Origin: a virus
IMG/VR virus record: IMGVR_UViG_3300016457_001507
Coordinates: 1 to 47,937 of that record
Length of the DNA: 47,937 nt
Direction: 5' to 3' (one strand)
Below are positions 20,971 through 29,791 of the stretch, piece after piece (position 1 is the first letter of the stretch; each line of letters starts with the position of its first letter). A program made the position numbers and the translations under genes. The notes under the pieces are model-generated. The model was not told where the DNA came from, ran no database searches, and saw only the letters and a list, made by a program, of their open reading frames with translations.

Positions 20971-21449
20971 GCGTTCTGATTCGGTTCTTCAAGGCCCTCT
21001 GGGACCTGCTGGTCGGCTGGGCGGCTGAGGCGCTGGTCTGGTTGCGTAAGCCCGGAAGCGTGATGAAGGTCTGCTGCGGGGTGCTGGCGTTCGGTTGCCT
21101 GGTCGCTGGCCTATCGGCCTACGAGAAAGAGCAGAAGATCAAGGATCTCAGCGCGCAGGTGGTGAAGGTGCGTGCGGATTGGAAGGCCGACAGTGAGCGG
21201 CTGCAGGCCGACGTCGCCAGCCGCGATCAGCGCCTAGCCGAGATCGCCGCAGTCCTGAGAAAGGAAGCGGAGAAGCTCGAAGCCCTCCGGGCGGAGAGTG
21301 CGGAGGCGCTGCGGTCCCTGGCCGTCAAGGTCGAGGCGTCCGAGAAGGACGCAGCCACATGGCGTGGCCGGTACGAACAGCGTCCCGATACATGCAAGGC
21401 AGCCCTGGAGCTGCTCGATTCTGCCTGCCCGGAATTGAAGGGGTACTGA
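20967..21449 (+). CDS. Rz: Inner-membrane spanin (Rz-like)
   Basis: A 160-residue protein with a membrane-spanning segment at about residues 33-51 and a long charged coiled-coil (about 55-135), the usual plan of an i-spanin. The C-terminus has a CKAALELLDSAC segment whose cysteines could form a disulfide with the partner. The ATG overlaps the holin stop (ATGA). It would form the inner-membrane half of the spanin complex that fuses inner and outer membranes at lysis. The N-terminus is longer than in lambda Rz. Confidence 0.88.
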   Translation: MSVLIRFFKALWDLLVGWAAEALVWLRKPGSVMKVCCGVLAFGCLVAGLSAYEKEQKIKDLSAQVVKVRADWKADSERLQADVASRDQRLAEIAAVLRKEAEKLEALRAESAEALRSLAVKVEASEKDAATWRGRYEQRPDTCKAALELLDSACPELKGY

Positions 21450-21450
21450 T

Positions 21451-21738
21451 ATGCGCATCCTTCTGATCTCTGTGGCGCTGACGCTTGGCGCATGTCAGTC
21501 GGTACCGCCCAAGCCCAACCCGCCGGCCCCGGACATCATCGAGGTGTCGGTGGCCACCTATGTCCCCATCGATGCCGCGATGACCAAGCGCTGCAGCTGG
21601 GTGCGCGCTGACAGGCCGTCGGCGGTGTTTGAAGTGAGCAATGGTCGCAAGCGCTGCTTGGATCAGTACGAGGCTCAGTTCGATTCGATCAACCAGGTGC
21701 AAGGTAAGCCGGTGCCTCACCAGGTGCCACAACCATGA
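21451..21738 (+). CDS. Rz1: Outer-membrane spanin lipoprotein (Rz1-like)
   Basis: A 95-residue lipoprotein with lipobox LGAC (Cys15) after a hydrophobic signal, then a Pro-rich stretch (PPKPNPPAP) typical of o-spanins. It begins right after the i-spanin stop, so the pair is separate rather than embedded as in lambda. The C-terminal half carries two more cysteines. It should reside in the outer membrane and contact the i-spanin coiled coil. Confidence 0.87.
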   Translation: MRILLISVALTLGACQSVPPKPNPPAPDIIEVSVATYVPIDAAMTKRCSWVRADRPSAVFEVSNGRKRCLDQYEAQFDSINQVQGKPVPHQVPQP

Positions 21739-22100
21739 CGGCCGTGGTGAAAATCTATGAAGGGCATCTGTCCTTCAAATGCCCTGGCTGCAATCTGCAC
21801 CACACACTGCCCGTCGATGGCAGGCCGAGTGCATGGCGCTTCAACGACAGCACCGACCGGCCAACGCTGGAACCGTCGATCTTGGCGCGAGGCGGCTGCT
21901 GCTATGAGCCTGACTGGCACGATCAGGAGCGCCGAAGGGGTATCGCCGAGCCTTGCGACAAGGGCTCCCCTGACGAGGACGGCATCAGCATGTGCCACAC
22001 CTGTCATTCGTTCGTTCGTGACGGACAGATCGAGTTCCTGAGCGACTGCACCCACGCCTTGGCAGGGAAGACGGTGCCGCTGCCTGCGGTCGCGCCCTGA
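21735..22100 (+). CDS. DUF6527-like cysteine-rich protein
   Basis: A 121-residue protein overlapping the spanin gene (ATGA). It has CPGC (about residues 16-19) and CHTC (about 86-90) knuckles, then FVRDGQIEFLSDCTHALAG (about 92-110), the signature I associate with DUF6527, a small family often found near phage and plasmid genes. Four cysteines in two pairs suggest a structural zinc. The function is unknown. It lies immediately before the cos region. Confidence 0.75.
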   Translation: MTAVVKIYEGHLSFKCPGCNLHHTLPVDGRPSAWRFNDSTDRPTLEPSILARGGCCYEPDWHDQERRRGIAEPCDKGSPDEDGISMCHTCHSFVRDGQIEFLSDCTHALAGKTVPLPAVAP

Positions 22101-22357
22101 TGTTTCACGATTGTGTTTCACATCGGTGCGAGTGAACGCGAAACTGAACGGAACAAGTGGATATCAACAGGTTATCCACAGAAAGCTGAATGGGGCGGGG
22201 CCCCTGGGCTTATCCACAGCTACCGGGGGGAATTCGGACCCCGGTAAAAGACAGTATTTCGGCCTCTAGGGTGCTCCACCACAGGCCACGCATTTGGCGG
22301 TTTTTGCCGGGAGAAACCGCATTTTCTGGCCTGAATAGGCTGTGCATCGGGTAGAAC
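22101..22357. other. Candidate cos region with DnaA boxes and inverted repeats
   Basis: This non-coding stretch lies where lambda-like phages carry cos, just upstream of the terminase genes. It holds direct repeats TGTTTCAC (22101-22108 and 22114-22121), two perfect DnaA boxes TTATCCACA (22172-22180 and 22210-22218), a G/C block GGGGCGGGGCCCC (22192-22204) and an 8-bp inverted repeat TACCGGGG/CCCCGGTA (22221-22228, 22239-22246). A further hairpin (arms GCGGTTT/AAACCGC) is near 22298-22321. The cut site cannot be fixed by reading. Confidence 0.6.
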
Positions 22358-22861
22358 ATGGCTGACATCCACGAATTCACCAAAGGCTGGTCCGTGGCCA
22401 GGCTGGCGGATGAGTTCGGGATGGACCGCCGAACGGCCAGCAAGCGCCTGAAGGAGGCCGGCGTCCCGCCGCTGACCAAGCGCGCCGGGCACGACGTCTA
22501 TCGCCTGGCCGACGCAGCCCCTGCGCTGGTGAATCCGGGTGCCGCGGCGTTCGGCGCGGAGGGCGTGGTTGATCCGCGCGACCTGCCGCCGATGGAGCGC
22601 CGGGCCTACTACCAGTCGGAGAACGAGCGCCTGAAGGTCGAGTCGACCATAGGGCAGCTGGTGCCGGCCGCAGAGGTCGAGGCCGACTACGCCGAGCTGG
22701 TGAAGAAGGTCGTGCAGTTCTTCGACACGTTGCCTGATGTGCTCGAGCGTAAGGCAGGGCTCACGCCAGAGCAGGTGGTCAAGGTCCAGGACGAGTGCGA
22801 TCGCGTGCGGCAATCCATGTACGAGGGCATCACCGATGACGACGTACGCGACAGCGCGTAG
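22358..22861 (+). CDS. Terminase small subunit (Nu1-like)
   Basis: A 167-residue protein of the Nu1/DUF1441 terminase small-subunit type. The N-terminal winged helix-turn-helix (about residues 8-50: SVARLADEFGMDRRTASKRL) should bind cos-side sites, and the C-terminal helices (about 90-165) contact the large subunit. It is followed, with overlap, by a GpA-type large subunit, and preceded by the candidate cos region, as in lambda. Confidence 0.9.
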   Translation: MADIHEFTKGWSVARLADEFGMDRRTASKRLKEAGVPPLTKRAGHDVYRLADAAPALVNPGAAAFGAEGVVDPRDLPPMERRAYYQSENERLKVESTIGQLVPAAEVEADYAELVKKVVQFFDTLPDVLERKAGLTPEQVVKVQDECDRVRQSMYEGITDDDVRDSA

Positions 22862-24923
22862 CGTGCGCCAAGGCGTTGCCGAGATGATCCGGCCGCCGCG
22901 CCGAATCAGGGTGAGCGAAGGTGCGCGGGTGCTGCAGGTGGCAAATGCTGCCGGCGCCGCCGGTTCCTGGGATCCAGACACCACGCCCTACATGGTCGAG
23001 CCGCTGGATACGACCGGCAGCCGCCATTACGAGGCCGTGGTGTTCGTAGGGCCGGCGCGGTCGGGCAAGACCATCTCGCTGATCGATGCGCGTCTGGCCT
23101 ACCTGATCACCTGCAACCCGGCCGACGCCATGGTTGTGCAGATGTCCAAGGATGCGGCCGAGGACTACAGCAAGACCCGTATCGCCCGCAGCATCGCCGC
23201 CAGCCCGGAGCTACGCTCGCGGCTGAGCCCGCGTGCCCACGACGACAACATCCTGCTGAAATTCTTCCGGTCGGGAATGTCGCTGCGCATGGGCTGGCCG
23301 TCTGTGTCGGTGCTCTCGGGCAAGGACATCCACGACGTCCTGATGACGGACGTGGACAACTACACGGGCGACCTGACGATCGATGAGTGCTTCGGCCTGG
23401 GCCTGAAGCGCACGCAGACCTACATGTCGGCCGGAATGGTGGTGGCCGAGTCGAGCCCGGCAACGGACTACGCCGACGGCGCGTGGAAGCCGCTGCACCC
23501 GCACCAAGGCCCACCGGCCGCCGGCATCGCCGCGCTGTATGCGCGCGGGGACCGCCGCCGCTGGTACTGGCCCTGCCCGGAGTGCGGAGAGCGGTTCCAG
23601 GCCGCGCCCGGCTATGACGGGTTCGCGCTGCCGCCGATGGAGGAACTGCTCGAGCGCGTCGTGCTGGACGACGTGCAGAAGATGGCGCGGCACTATTCGC
23701 TGCTGCACTGCCCGCACTGTGGTGTCGGGCTGCAGCATCGGTGGAAGGACGGGATGAACCGATGCGGCGTCTGGGCTGCGGACGGCCAGGTCGTGCACGC
23801 CGATGGAACGGTCACCGGCGAACGGCCGGAGGCGCGCATCGCCAGCTACTGGCTCGGCGGTGTCGCTGCGTCCTACCAGTCATGGGAATCGCTGATCGAG
23901 CGCTACCTCCAGGCACTGCGCACCTTCGCCACCACCGGTGAAGAGCGCCCGCTGAAGACCACGCACAACGTGGACGGGGCGATCAACTACGTACCGATGG
24001 CGGCGCGGTCGGCCAGCGACCCGAACGAGATGCAGGAGCGCGCCGAGGTCTGGCCCGCTGGCGCGGTGCCCGCTGGCGTGCGGTTCCTTCTGGGGGAGGT
24101 CGATGTCCAGGCCAACCGCTTCGTGGTGCTGGTGCTGGGCTTCGGCATCGGCGAATCAGGGCAACTGGAGCGCTGGGTGGTGGATTCCTTCACCCTGCGC
24201 ACGTCCAAGCGCGAGGACGGCTCGGGCGGCTTCCTGCCGCTGGATCCGCCGAAGTATCTGGAAGACTGGGAGCGCCTGGTCGAGAAAGTCATCAGCCGTC
24301 GCTATCCGCTGGACGATGGCACCGGCCGCAGCATGCCGGTCCACGCCGTGGGCATCGACTGGGGCGGCAAGTCGGGCACCTCGGTGCGCGCGCTGGAGTT
24401 CTGGCGTTCGCTCAAGGCCCGGAAGCTGCACGCCAGGGTCAGGCTGATCAAGGGCGATGCTCGCCGCGAGGGCGGGTTGTTCCGCGAGACCTTCCCCGAC
24501 AGCAGCAAGCGCCGGGACCGTAAATCCGGGTCGAAGGGCGATGTTCCGCAGCTGCTGCTCAACGTAGACAGGCTGAAGGACACCGTCGACGCCAACGTGA
24601 AGCGGGCCGAGCCCGGCCCGGGCTACTACCACTTCCCCGACTGGCTGCCGGAAGCGTTCTACGCCGAGCTGACAGCGGAATCGAGGATGGCCAAGGGCTG
24701 GGAGAACCTGGCGAAACGACGCAATGAGGCGTTCGACCTGTGCGGCTACGCCGAGGGCATGGCGCTGTGGCTGAAGGTTCCGGCCATCAACTGGACCACG
24801 CCGCCGCCATGGGCCGCGCCGTGGGACGACAACCCAGACGTGAGGGCAGACGACGTCGCGCCGGCGCCAATGCCGCGCACGCGCACCCGCCGCGTCATCC
24901 GAAGCAAGTACCTGGGACGCTGA
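22836..24923 (+). CDS. Terminase large subunit (GpA family)
   Basis: A 695-residue packaging motor of the lambda GpA family (PF05876). Walker A is GPARSGKT (about residues 72-79); the Walker B region lies near DVLMTDVD (about 167-174). A zinc-ribbon-like pair CPEC and CPHC follows (about 246-300), and the nuclease domain begins around GEVDVQ (about 421-426). It cuts cos and pumps DNA into the prohead. The ATG overlaps the small-subunit gene by 26 nt; a longer frame to 22737 is not supported. Length is slightly above lambda GpA (641). Confidence 0.93.
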   Translation: MTTYATARSVRQGVAEMIRPPRRIRVSEGARVLQVANAAGAAGSWDPDTTPYMVEPLDTTGSRHYEAVVFVGPARSGKTISLIDARLAYLITCNPADAMVVQMSKDAAEDYSKTRIARSIAASPELRSRLSPRAHDDNILLKFFRSGMSLRMGWPSVSVLSGKDIHDVLMTDVDNYTGDLTIDECFGLGLKRTQTYMSAGMVVAESSPATDYADGAWKPLHPHQGPPAAGIAALYARGDRRRWYWPCPECGERFQAAPGYDGFALPPMEELLERVVLDDVQKMARHYSLLHCPHCGVGLQHRWKDGMNRCGVWAADGQVVHADGTVTGERPEARIASYWLGGVAASYQSWESLIERYLQALRTFATTGEERPLKTTHNVDGAINYVPMAARSASDPNEMQERAEVWPAGAVPAGVRFLLGEVDVQANRFVVLVLGFGIGESGQLERWVVDSFTLRTSKREDGSGGFLPLDPPKYLEDWERLVEKVISRRYPLDDGTGRSMPVHAVGIDWGGKSGTSVRALEFWRSLKARKLHARVRLIKGDARREGGLFRETFPDSSKRRDRKSGSKGDVPQLLLNVDRLKDTVDANVKRAEPGPGYYHFPDWLPEAFYAELTAESRMAKGWENLAKRRNEAFDLCGYAEGMALWLKVPAINWTTPPPWAAPWDDNPDVRADDVAPAPMPRTRTRRVIRSKYLGR

Positions 24924-24924
24924 A

Positions 24925-25140
24925 ATGGCATTCACCACCAAGCAAGTCGAACAACTGGAAGCCGCGATCGCGGCCGGCGTGCTGAGCGTCCGATATGCCG
25001 ACCGCACCGTGACCTACCAGAGCCTGGTGGAGATGCGCCGCCTGCTGAAGCAGATGCGCGATGAGCTGGGCCAGGCCGCAGGTGTACCGCGGCGCCGCCG
25101 CGTCGTGCGCCTCTACCAATCGGGAACCGGCAATGTCTGA
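24925..25140 (+). CDS. Head-tail joining protein W-like
   Basis: A 71-residue protein of the gpW type (lambda gpW is 68 residues). It starts one base after the terminase stop and overlaps the portal gene. The sequence runs helix, short beta hairpin (VRYADRTVTYQS), helix (VEMRRLLKQMRDEL) and a basic C-terminus with RRRRVVRL, matching the gpW plan. It completes the head connector before tail attachment. Confidence 0.88.
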   Translation: MAFTTKQVEQLEAAIAAGVLSVRYADRTVTYQSLVEMRRLLKQMRDELGQAAGVPRRRRVVRLYQSGTGNV

Positions 25141-26614
25141 TACCGCCGAGAGCAGCTATCGCGCCGCCGGCAACGGCCGCCGCCTTCGCACCTTCCGCCC
25201 GACTTCGCTCGGACCCAACGCATCGCTGCTGGGCCTGCCGACGCTGCTGGCACGGGCACGGCACCTGGCCCGGAATGACCCGTGGATGGTCAGCGCGCTC
25301 AACAAGAGCGTGTCGAACGGCATCGCCACCGGCATCCAGGCAAAGCCGATCTGGGGCACGAAGGAGCACAAGAAGAAGGTCACCATGCTGTGGACCCGTT
25401 GGGGCAAGTACGCTGACGCCGATGGCGTGCTGGTATGGGAAGGCCTGCAGGCGCTCGCCTGGCGCGAGTGGAAAGAGGCCGGCGAGGTGTTCGCCCGCAT
25501 CCGGTACCGGCGGCCCGAGGACGGCTTGCCTGTGCCGCTGCAGGTACAGCTGATCGAATCGGAGCAGTGCCCGCAGCACTACAACGGCGTGGCCAGCAAC
25601 GGCAACGTGATCCGGCAGGGCATCGAGGTCGATAGCATCGGCCGCCGGGTGGCCTACTGGATGTACCGGGAGCACCCGGGCGACCTGCAGCTGACAGTCA
25701 ACGGCAACGAGCTGGTGCGCGTGCCGGCGGAGCAGGTGCTGCACCTGTACCGGCCGAACCGTGCGGGCGCGATGCGGGGCGTGCCGGGCTCGGCGCCGGC
25801 CTTGCTGCGCATGTTCAACCTGGACCGCCTGGATGATGCGGTGCTGGAGCGCCAGGCCCTGGCCAACCTGTTCGCAGCCTTCATCACCACCGATGCCAAT
25901 GCGGATGGAGAAGAAGGCGATGCCATCGGCGATCTGATCACCGGTGAGGATGCCGACGGCACGGCTATCGGTGGGCTCGAGCCGGGCACGATGCAGGAGC
26001 TGCCACCCGGCCGAAAGATCACGTTCGCCGAGCCGCCCAGCGCCGGCTCTGACTATGCCGAGTTCCTGCGCGGGCATCTGCTGGCGATCTCTGCCAGCCA
26101 GGATGTGCCCTATGAAGTGCTGACCGGCGACCTGCGCAACGTCTCTGACCGCGCGCTGCGTCTGATCCTCAACGAGTTCCGCCGGGTCATCGAGCAGGAC
26201 CAGTGGCTCTTCATGATCCCCATGTTCTGCCAGCGGGTCCGTGACGCCTTCATGGACCAGGCGGTGCTGGCGGGTCTGCTGAAGGTGCCGCGCTATGCGG
26301 CCCTGCGCGATGACGTGACCGAAACCCTGTGGGTGCCCGAGGGCTGGCCCTGGAGCCACCCTGTGCAGGACGTGACCTCCGAACTCAAGGCGGTGCGGGC
26401 GGGCTTCAAGTCGCGCAGCAAGGTGGTGCTGAGCGCCGGCGAGGATCCCGAACAGGTCGATGCCGAGCAGGCGCAGGACAACCAGCGCGCAGACGCGGCC
26501 GGGCTTCGCTACGACAGCGACCCGAGGCGAACGAACGCCTCTGGTGCCCGGCAGGACGACGAACCCGGCGCCCTTGGCGCCAACGACGATGAAAGGAATG
26601 ACGATGACGAGTAA
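25133..26614 (+). CDS. Portal protein (lambda B-like)
   Basis: A 493-residue lambda-family portal protein (PF05136). Characteristic stretches include the N-terminal RARHLARNDPW (about residues 41-51), the SNGIATGIQ segment and LLAISASQDVPYEVLTGD (about 321-340). The last 60 residues are acidic and disordered. It forms the dodecameric DNA gate of the capsid. The ATG overlaps gpW; the next gene overlaps its end by 11 nt. Confidence 0.94.
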   Translation: MSDTAESSYRAAGNGRRLRTFRPTSLGPNASLLGLPTLLARARHLARNDPWMVSALNKSVSNGIATGIQAKPIWGTKEHKKKVTMLWTRWGKYADADGVLVWEGLQALAWREWKEAGEVFARIRYRRPEDGLPVPLQVQLIESEQCPQHYNGVASNGNVIRQGIEVDSIGRRVAYWMYREHPGDLQLTVNGNELVRVPAEQVLHLYRPNRAGAMRGVPGSAPALLRMFNLDRLDDAVLERQALANLFAAFITTDANADGEEGDAIGDLITGEDADGTAIGGLEPGTMQELPPGRKITFAEPPSAGSDYAEFLRGHLLAISASQDVPYEVLTGDLRNVSDRALRLILNEFRRVIEQDQWLFMIPMFCQRVRDAFMDQAVLAGLLKVPRYAALRDDVTETLWVPEGWPWSHPVQDVTSELKAVRAGFKSRSKVVLSAGEDPEQVDAEQAQDNQRADAAGLRYDSDPRRTNASGARQDDEPGALGANDDERNDDDE

Positions 26615-27965
26615 GCCTGGCCTGTTGGCCCGAATGCTGGGTCGCGGCAGCCGTGCGCCCGTGGTGGCCTCGCTCGCCGCCGCGGTCCTCAATCAGCCCC
26701 TGCTGGTGCAGCCGGCCATCGGCGAAGCGCTGGTGGGCGGCTATCTGGAAGGGAAGGTCACCAGCGACGACAGCGTGCTGAAGGCCGACCGCTTCGAAGT
26801 TTCCGGCCCCGACGGGCAGCCGGTGGGCGTGGCGCAGAACCTGATCGGTGTGATCAACCTGTCCGGTGCGATGGTGAACCGGCCGATGCCCGGTGCCAGC
26901 GGACCGGGGCCGGTGAGCTACGCAGCGGTGCGCGACACCTTCGACGAACTGCTCAACGATGACGCGGTGACGTCCATCATCCTGCGGCTGGATACGCCGG
27001 GTGGCATGGCGTCGGGCTGCTTCGACCTGGTCGACCACATCTTCGAGGCGCGAGGCCGGAAGCCGGTCTATGCGCTGGTCGATGACCATGCGTACTCCGC
27101 CGGCTTCGCGCTCGCTTCGGCTTGCGATGAGATCTGGATCAGCCGCACCGGCGGCGTCGGATCGGTGGGCGTGGTCTGCTATCACCACGACTGGAGCGGC
27201 AACAACGCCCAGATCGGCCTGAAGGTAACCCCGCTGTTCGCCGGCGCACGCAAGGTCGACTTCAACCCGAACTTCCCGCTCAGCGAGGAAGCGCACGCCG
27301 AGGCCATGGCCGATCTGGAGGACATGCGCACGATGTTCGTGGACACCGTGGCGCGCAACCTCGGCATGGATGCTGAAGCCGTGCGCGCAACCGAGGCGGC
27401 TTGCTACCGCGGCCAGGCCGCCGTGGCGCTGGGCTTTGCCACCCGGCTCGGCACCTGGCACGACCTGGTCGCACACCTCGGAGCGGCCGATGCGGCACCG
27501 CAGCCCGCGCCGGGCAACCCTGATTCGGACGACGATCCGGAGGCAGCGGCAACGCCGCCGGTGCCCGAGGCCGCTCCCGCGCCGACTGCAGCCGTGGTGG
27601 CGAACCCGGCAGCTGCATTGGCAGCTGCAATCGCATCCAGTGATCTGCCGCCGGCGTTGGCGGTGGCCCTGCTGCGCCGCCCTCTGCATGAGGGCGAACC
27701 GGCGGCCAGCGCCATCGAATACGCGACCGCAGTGCAGGACGCCTGTGCTGCGGCGCTGCGTGGCGATGACACCCTCGCGGCCAGCTTCATCGAGAAGAGC
27801 ACCGACCTCGACACGGTGCGCGCACAGCTGCTGTCGATGAAGGCGGAGGAAGGCCGCAGTACCCAGGTCGTCACCGCACACCCGGTCTCTACGGCCGACA
27901 AACGCGCCGCCGACATCAAGGCGCAGCTGAACCCCAACCACATCTACAAGACCCGAGGTAACTGA
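26604..27965 (+). CDS. Head maturation protease, S49 family (lambda C-like)
   Basis: A 453-residue S49 peptidase. Ser165 in the AYSAG motif and Lys217 (about GARKVD) are the expected catalytic dyad, with the same spacing (52) as in bacterial SppA. The C-terminal 170 residues are Ala/Pro-rich and helical and probably act as a scaffold, as Nu3 does within lambda C; an internal start there is possible but not identified. I chose the ATG at 26604 because AAGGA sits 6 nt upstream. It processes the prohead before packaging. Confidence 0.92.
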   Translation: MTSKPGLLARMLGRGSRAPVVASLAAAVLNQPLLVQPAIGEALVGGYLEGKVTSDDSVLKADRFEVSGPDGQPVGVAQNLIGVINLSGAMVNRPMPGASGPGPVSYAAVRDTFDELLNDDAVTSIILRLDTPGGMASGCFDLVDHIFEARGRKPVYALVDDHAYSAGFALASACDEIWISRTGGVGSVGVVCYHHDWSGNNAQIGLKVTPLFAGARKVDFNPNFPLSEEAHAEAMADLEDMRTMFVDTVARNLGMDAEAVRATEAACYRGQAAVALGFATRLGTWHDLVAHLGAADAAPQPAPGNPDSDDDPEAAATPPVPEAAPAPTAAVVANPAAALAAAIASSDLPPALAVALLRRPLHEGEPAASAIEYATAVQDACAAALRGDDTLAASFIEKSTDLDTVRAQLLSMKAEEGRSTQVVTAHPVSTADKRAADIKAQLNPNHIYKTRGN

Positions 27966-27967
27966 CG

Positions 27968-28654
27968 ATGGAAATCACCCTGGCCGGCATCCGTACCGGC
28001 GAATTCCTGCTGTCCGAAGCGGGCGGCGAGCGCAGCCGCGAGCTGATCCGTCTGCCGGCCGGGCAGGGCATGCTGTCCGCCGGCACCCTGCTCAAGGCAG
28101 ACAACACCGTCGCTGCCAATGGCACCGACGCGGTCAAGGTGCTGTATGGCCCGATCGACACCGGCACCGATCCCGCGGCGCTGGCGGTCAAGGGCGCGGC
28201 GATCGCGCGCGATGCCGAAGTGTTCGGCGAGAAGCTTGTGTGGGCCGAAGGCGTCACCGCTGACCAGAAGCTGCTGGCCGCGCTGAGTCTGGCCGAATCC
28301 GGCATCATCACCCGCTGGACCCAGCAGCCGATCGCATCGAACGCTGCCGATCACCTGGTGTTCGTGTCCGTGCCGCTGACCGGCACCGCCGGTGTGGCGC
28401 TGGGCCCGATCGTTGCGCACGTCAAGGATGTCTTCGGCGCCCTGGTCACCGGCAGCACCGTCAGCGCCACCCTGGCCAAGGCCACTGGCACCGGCAATCT
28501 GACCGGTGGCGGCGCGAAGGCCGCTGTGGGTGGGGTCATCACCTGGGATGCCGCGACGCTGAGCGCCGCCGGCGACTACACCCTCAAGGTGACCGCTGCG
28601 GACCTGGACGAGGCCACCAGCGACACTATCACCATCGCAGCTGCCGGCGGCTGA
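27968..28654 (+). CDS. Head decoration protein D with C-terminal Ig-like domain
   Basis: A 228-residue protein in two parts. The first 120 residues match the lambda D-like capsid stabiliser (PF02924), about the size of lambda gpD (110). After that come about 105 residues with Ig-like/invasin-type features: repeated Thr/Val strands, a DVFGALVTGSTVSATL stretch and AGDYTLKVTAADL near the end. As gpD trimers stud the capsid surface, the extra domain would be displayed outside. It is followed by a strong hairpin terminator before the capsid gene. Confidence 0.87.
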   Translation: MEITLAGIRTGEFLLSEAGGERSRELIRLPAGQGMLSAGTLLKADNTVAANGTDAVKVLYGPIDTGTDPAALAVKGAAIARDAEVFGEKLVWAEGVTADQKLLAALSLAESGIITRWTQQPIASNAADHLVFVSVPLTGTAGVALGPIVAHVKDVFGALVTGSTVSATLAKATGTGNLTGGGAKAAVGGVITWDAATLSAAGDYTLKVTAADLDEATSDTITIAAAGG

Positions 28655-28689
28655 CCGCCGAGCAGAGCCACTTTCACCCGTTGACCCTT

Positions 28690-28713
28690 GGCCCCGCTTC
28701 GGCGGGGCCTTTT
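28690..28713 (+). terminator. Intrinsic terminator between the D-like and capsid genes
   Basis: A hairpin with perfect 8-bp arms GGCCCCGC (28690-28697) and GCGGGGCC (28702-28709), loop TTCG and a TTTT tail. It would end part of the transcript before the capsid gene, so late antitermination or a separate promoter is implied. The capsid ATG is at 28742. Confidence 0.8.
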
Positions 28714-28741
28714 CGTATCCCATTCCGAGAGAGAAATCACC

Positions 28742-29746
28742 ATGGATCTGCAAACCCTTCTGGCGCTGGGCGTGCTGGGCTTCGACGCCCTCAACGCTTA
28801 CATCAACAACCTGCCGCGCATCGTCACTCGCTTGGGCGATATGCGCCTGTTCCAGGAAGAAGGCCTCGTCGGCACCACGATCGTGAAGATCGGTATCGAG
28901 AACAACAAGCTGGTGCTGGTGCCCAACGTGCCGCGTGGCGCGCCAGGTCAGCCCAAAGGGCTGGACCGCGGCAAGGTGAAGCTGCTGGAAACCACCCACC
29001 TTCCGCAGCGCTCCACTGTCATGGCCGACCAGCTGCTTGGCGTTTGGGATCCGGTCAATGACCCGGAGGGCAACAACGTCGCAGCCGTCGTCAACCGTCT
29101 GCAGGCCCTGCACAAGCGCGATCTGGACTACACCATCGAGTACCACCGCCTGGGTGCGCTGCAGGGCAAGCTGCTGGACTCCGATGGCTCGCTGATCGTG
29201 GACTTCTACGACGAGTTCGGCGTGAAGCAGATCATCATCGGCATGGAGCTGAACAAGCCGGAAACCAAGGTCCGTACCAAGGCGGTATCGATCAAACGCG
29301 CGATCGAGGAAAAGCTCGGCGGTGTGCCGTACACCGGCGTCCATGTGCTGTGCAGCGCGGGCTTCTTCGATTCACTGGTGGATCACCCGGACGTCGAAGA
29401 GGCCTACAAGCGCTGGCAGGACGGCGCCGCGCTGCGTACGGATCTGCGCAAGGGTTTCGTCTTCGGCGACGTCGTGTTCGAAGAGCTGCCGGGCAGCACG
29501 GGCGGTAAGCTGGCCATTCCCGATGGTGAAGCGATCGCCTTCCCGCTGGGTGTGCCCGACATGTTCCTGACCCGCTTCGCGCCGGCGGACTACCTGGAAA
29601 CCGTGCGGGGCATCGGCCTGCCTTACTACACCAAGACCGAGCCGATGCGCATGAACAAGGGCATCGAGCTGGAAAGCCAGTCCAACCCGCTGAACATCAA
29701 CACCCGTCCGGATGCGGTGATCCGCCTGAAGGCCGGCGCGAAATAA
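28742..29746 (+). CDS. Major capsid protein (lambda E-like)
   Basis: A 334-residue major head protein of the lambda gpE family (PF03864; lambda E is 341). The GAG ribosome-binding site and the ATG at 28742 set the start. The N-terminal segment (LLALGVLGFDALNAYIN), the central AVSIKRAIEEKLGG and the C-terminal strand PDAVIRLKAGAK fit the family. It forms the HK97-fold shell together with the D-like protein. Confidence 0.92.
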   Translation: MDLQTLLALGVLGFDALNAYINNLPRIVTRLGDMRLFQEEGLVGTTIVKIGIENNKLVLVPNVPRGAPGQPKGLDRGKVKLLETTHLPQRSTVMADQLLGVWDPVNDPEGNNVAAVVNRLQALHKRDLDYTIEYHRLGALQGKLLDSDGSLIVDFYDEFGVKQIIIGMELNKPETKVRTKAVSIKRAIEEKLGGVPYTGVHVLCSAGFFDSLVDHPDVEEAYKRWQDGAALRTDLRKGFVFGDVVFEELPGSTGGKLAIPDGEAIAFPLGVPDMFLTRFAPADYLETVRGIGLPYYTKTEPMRMNKGIELESQSNPLNINTRPDAVIRLKAGAK

Positions 29747-29759
29747 GCCAGCAGTGCCT

Positions 29760-29777
29760 GGCCCGCTTCGGCGGGCC
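29760..29777 (+). other. Hairpin without T-tract after the capsid gene
   Basis: Arms GGCCCGC (29760-29766) and GCGGGCC (29771-29777) with loop TTCG, the same loop as the terminator at 28690-28713. No T-run follows; instead GGGCAGGAGGG provides the ribosome-binding site of the next gene. It may stabilise mRNA or act as a weak terminator. Confidence 0.55.
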
Positions 29778-29791
29778 GGGCAGGAGGGTGT

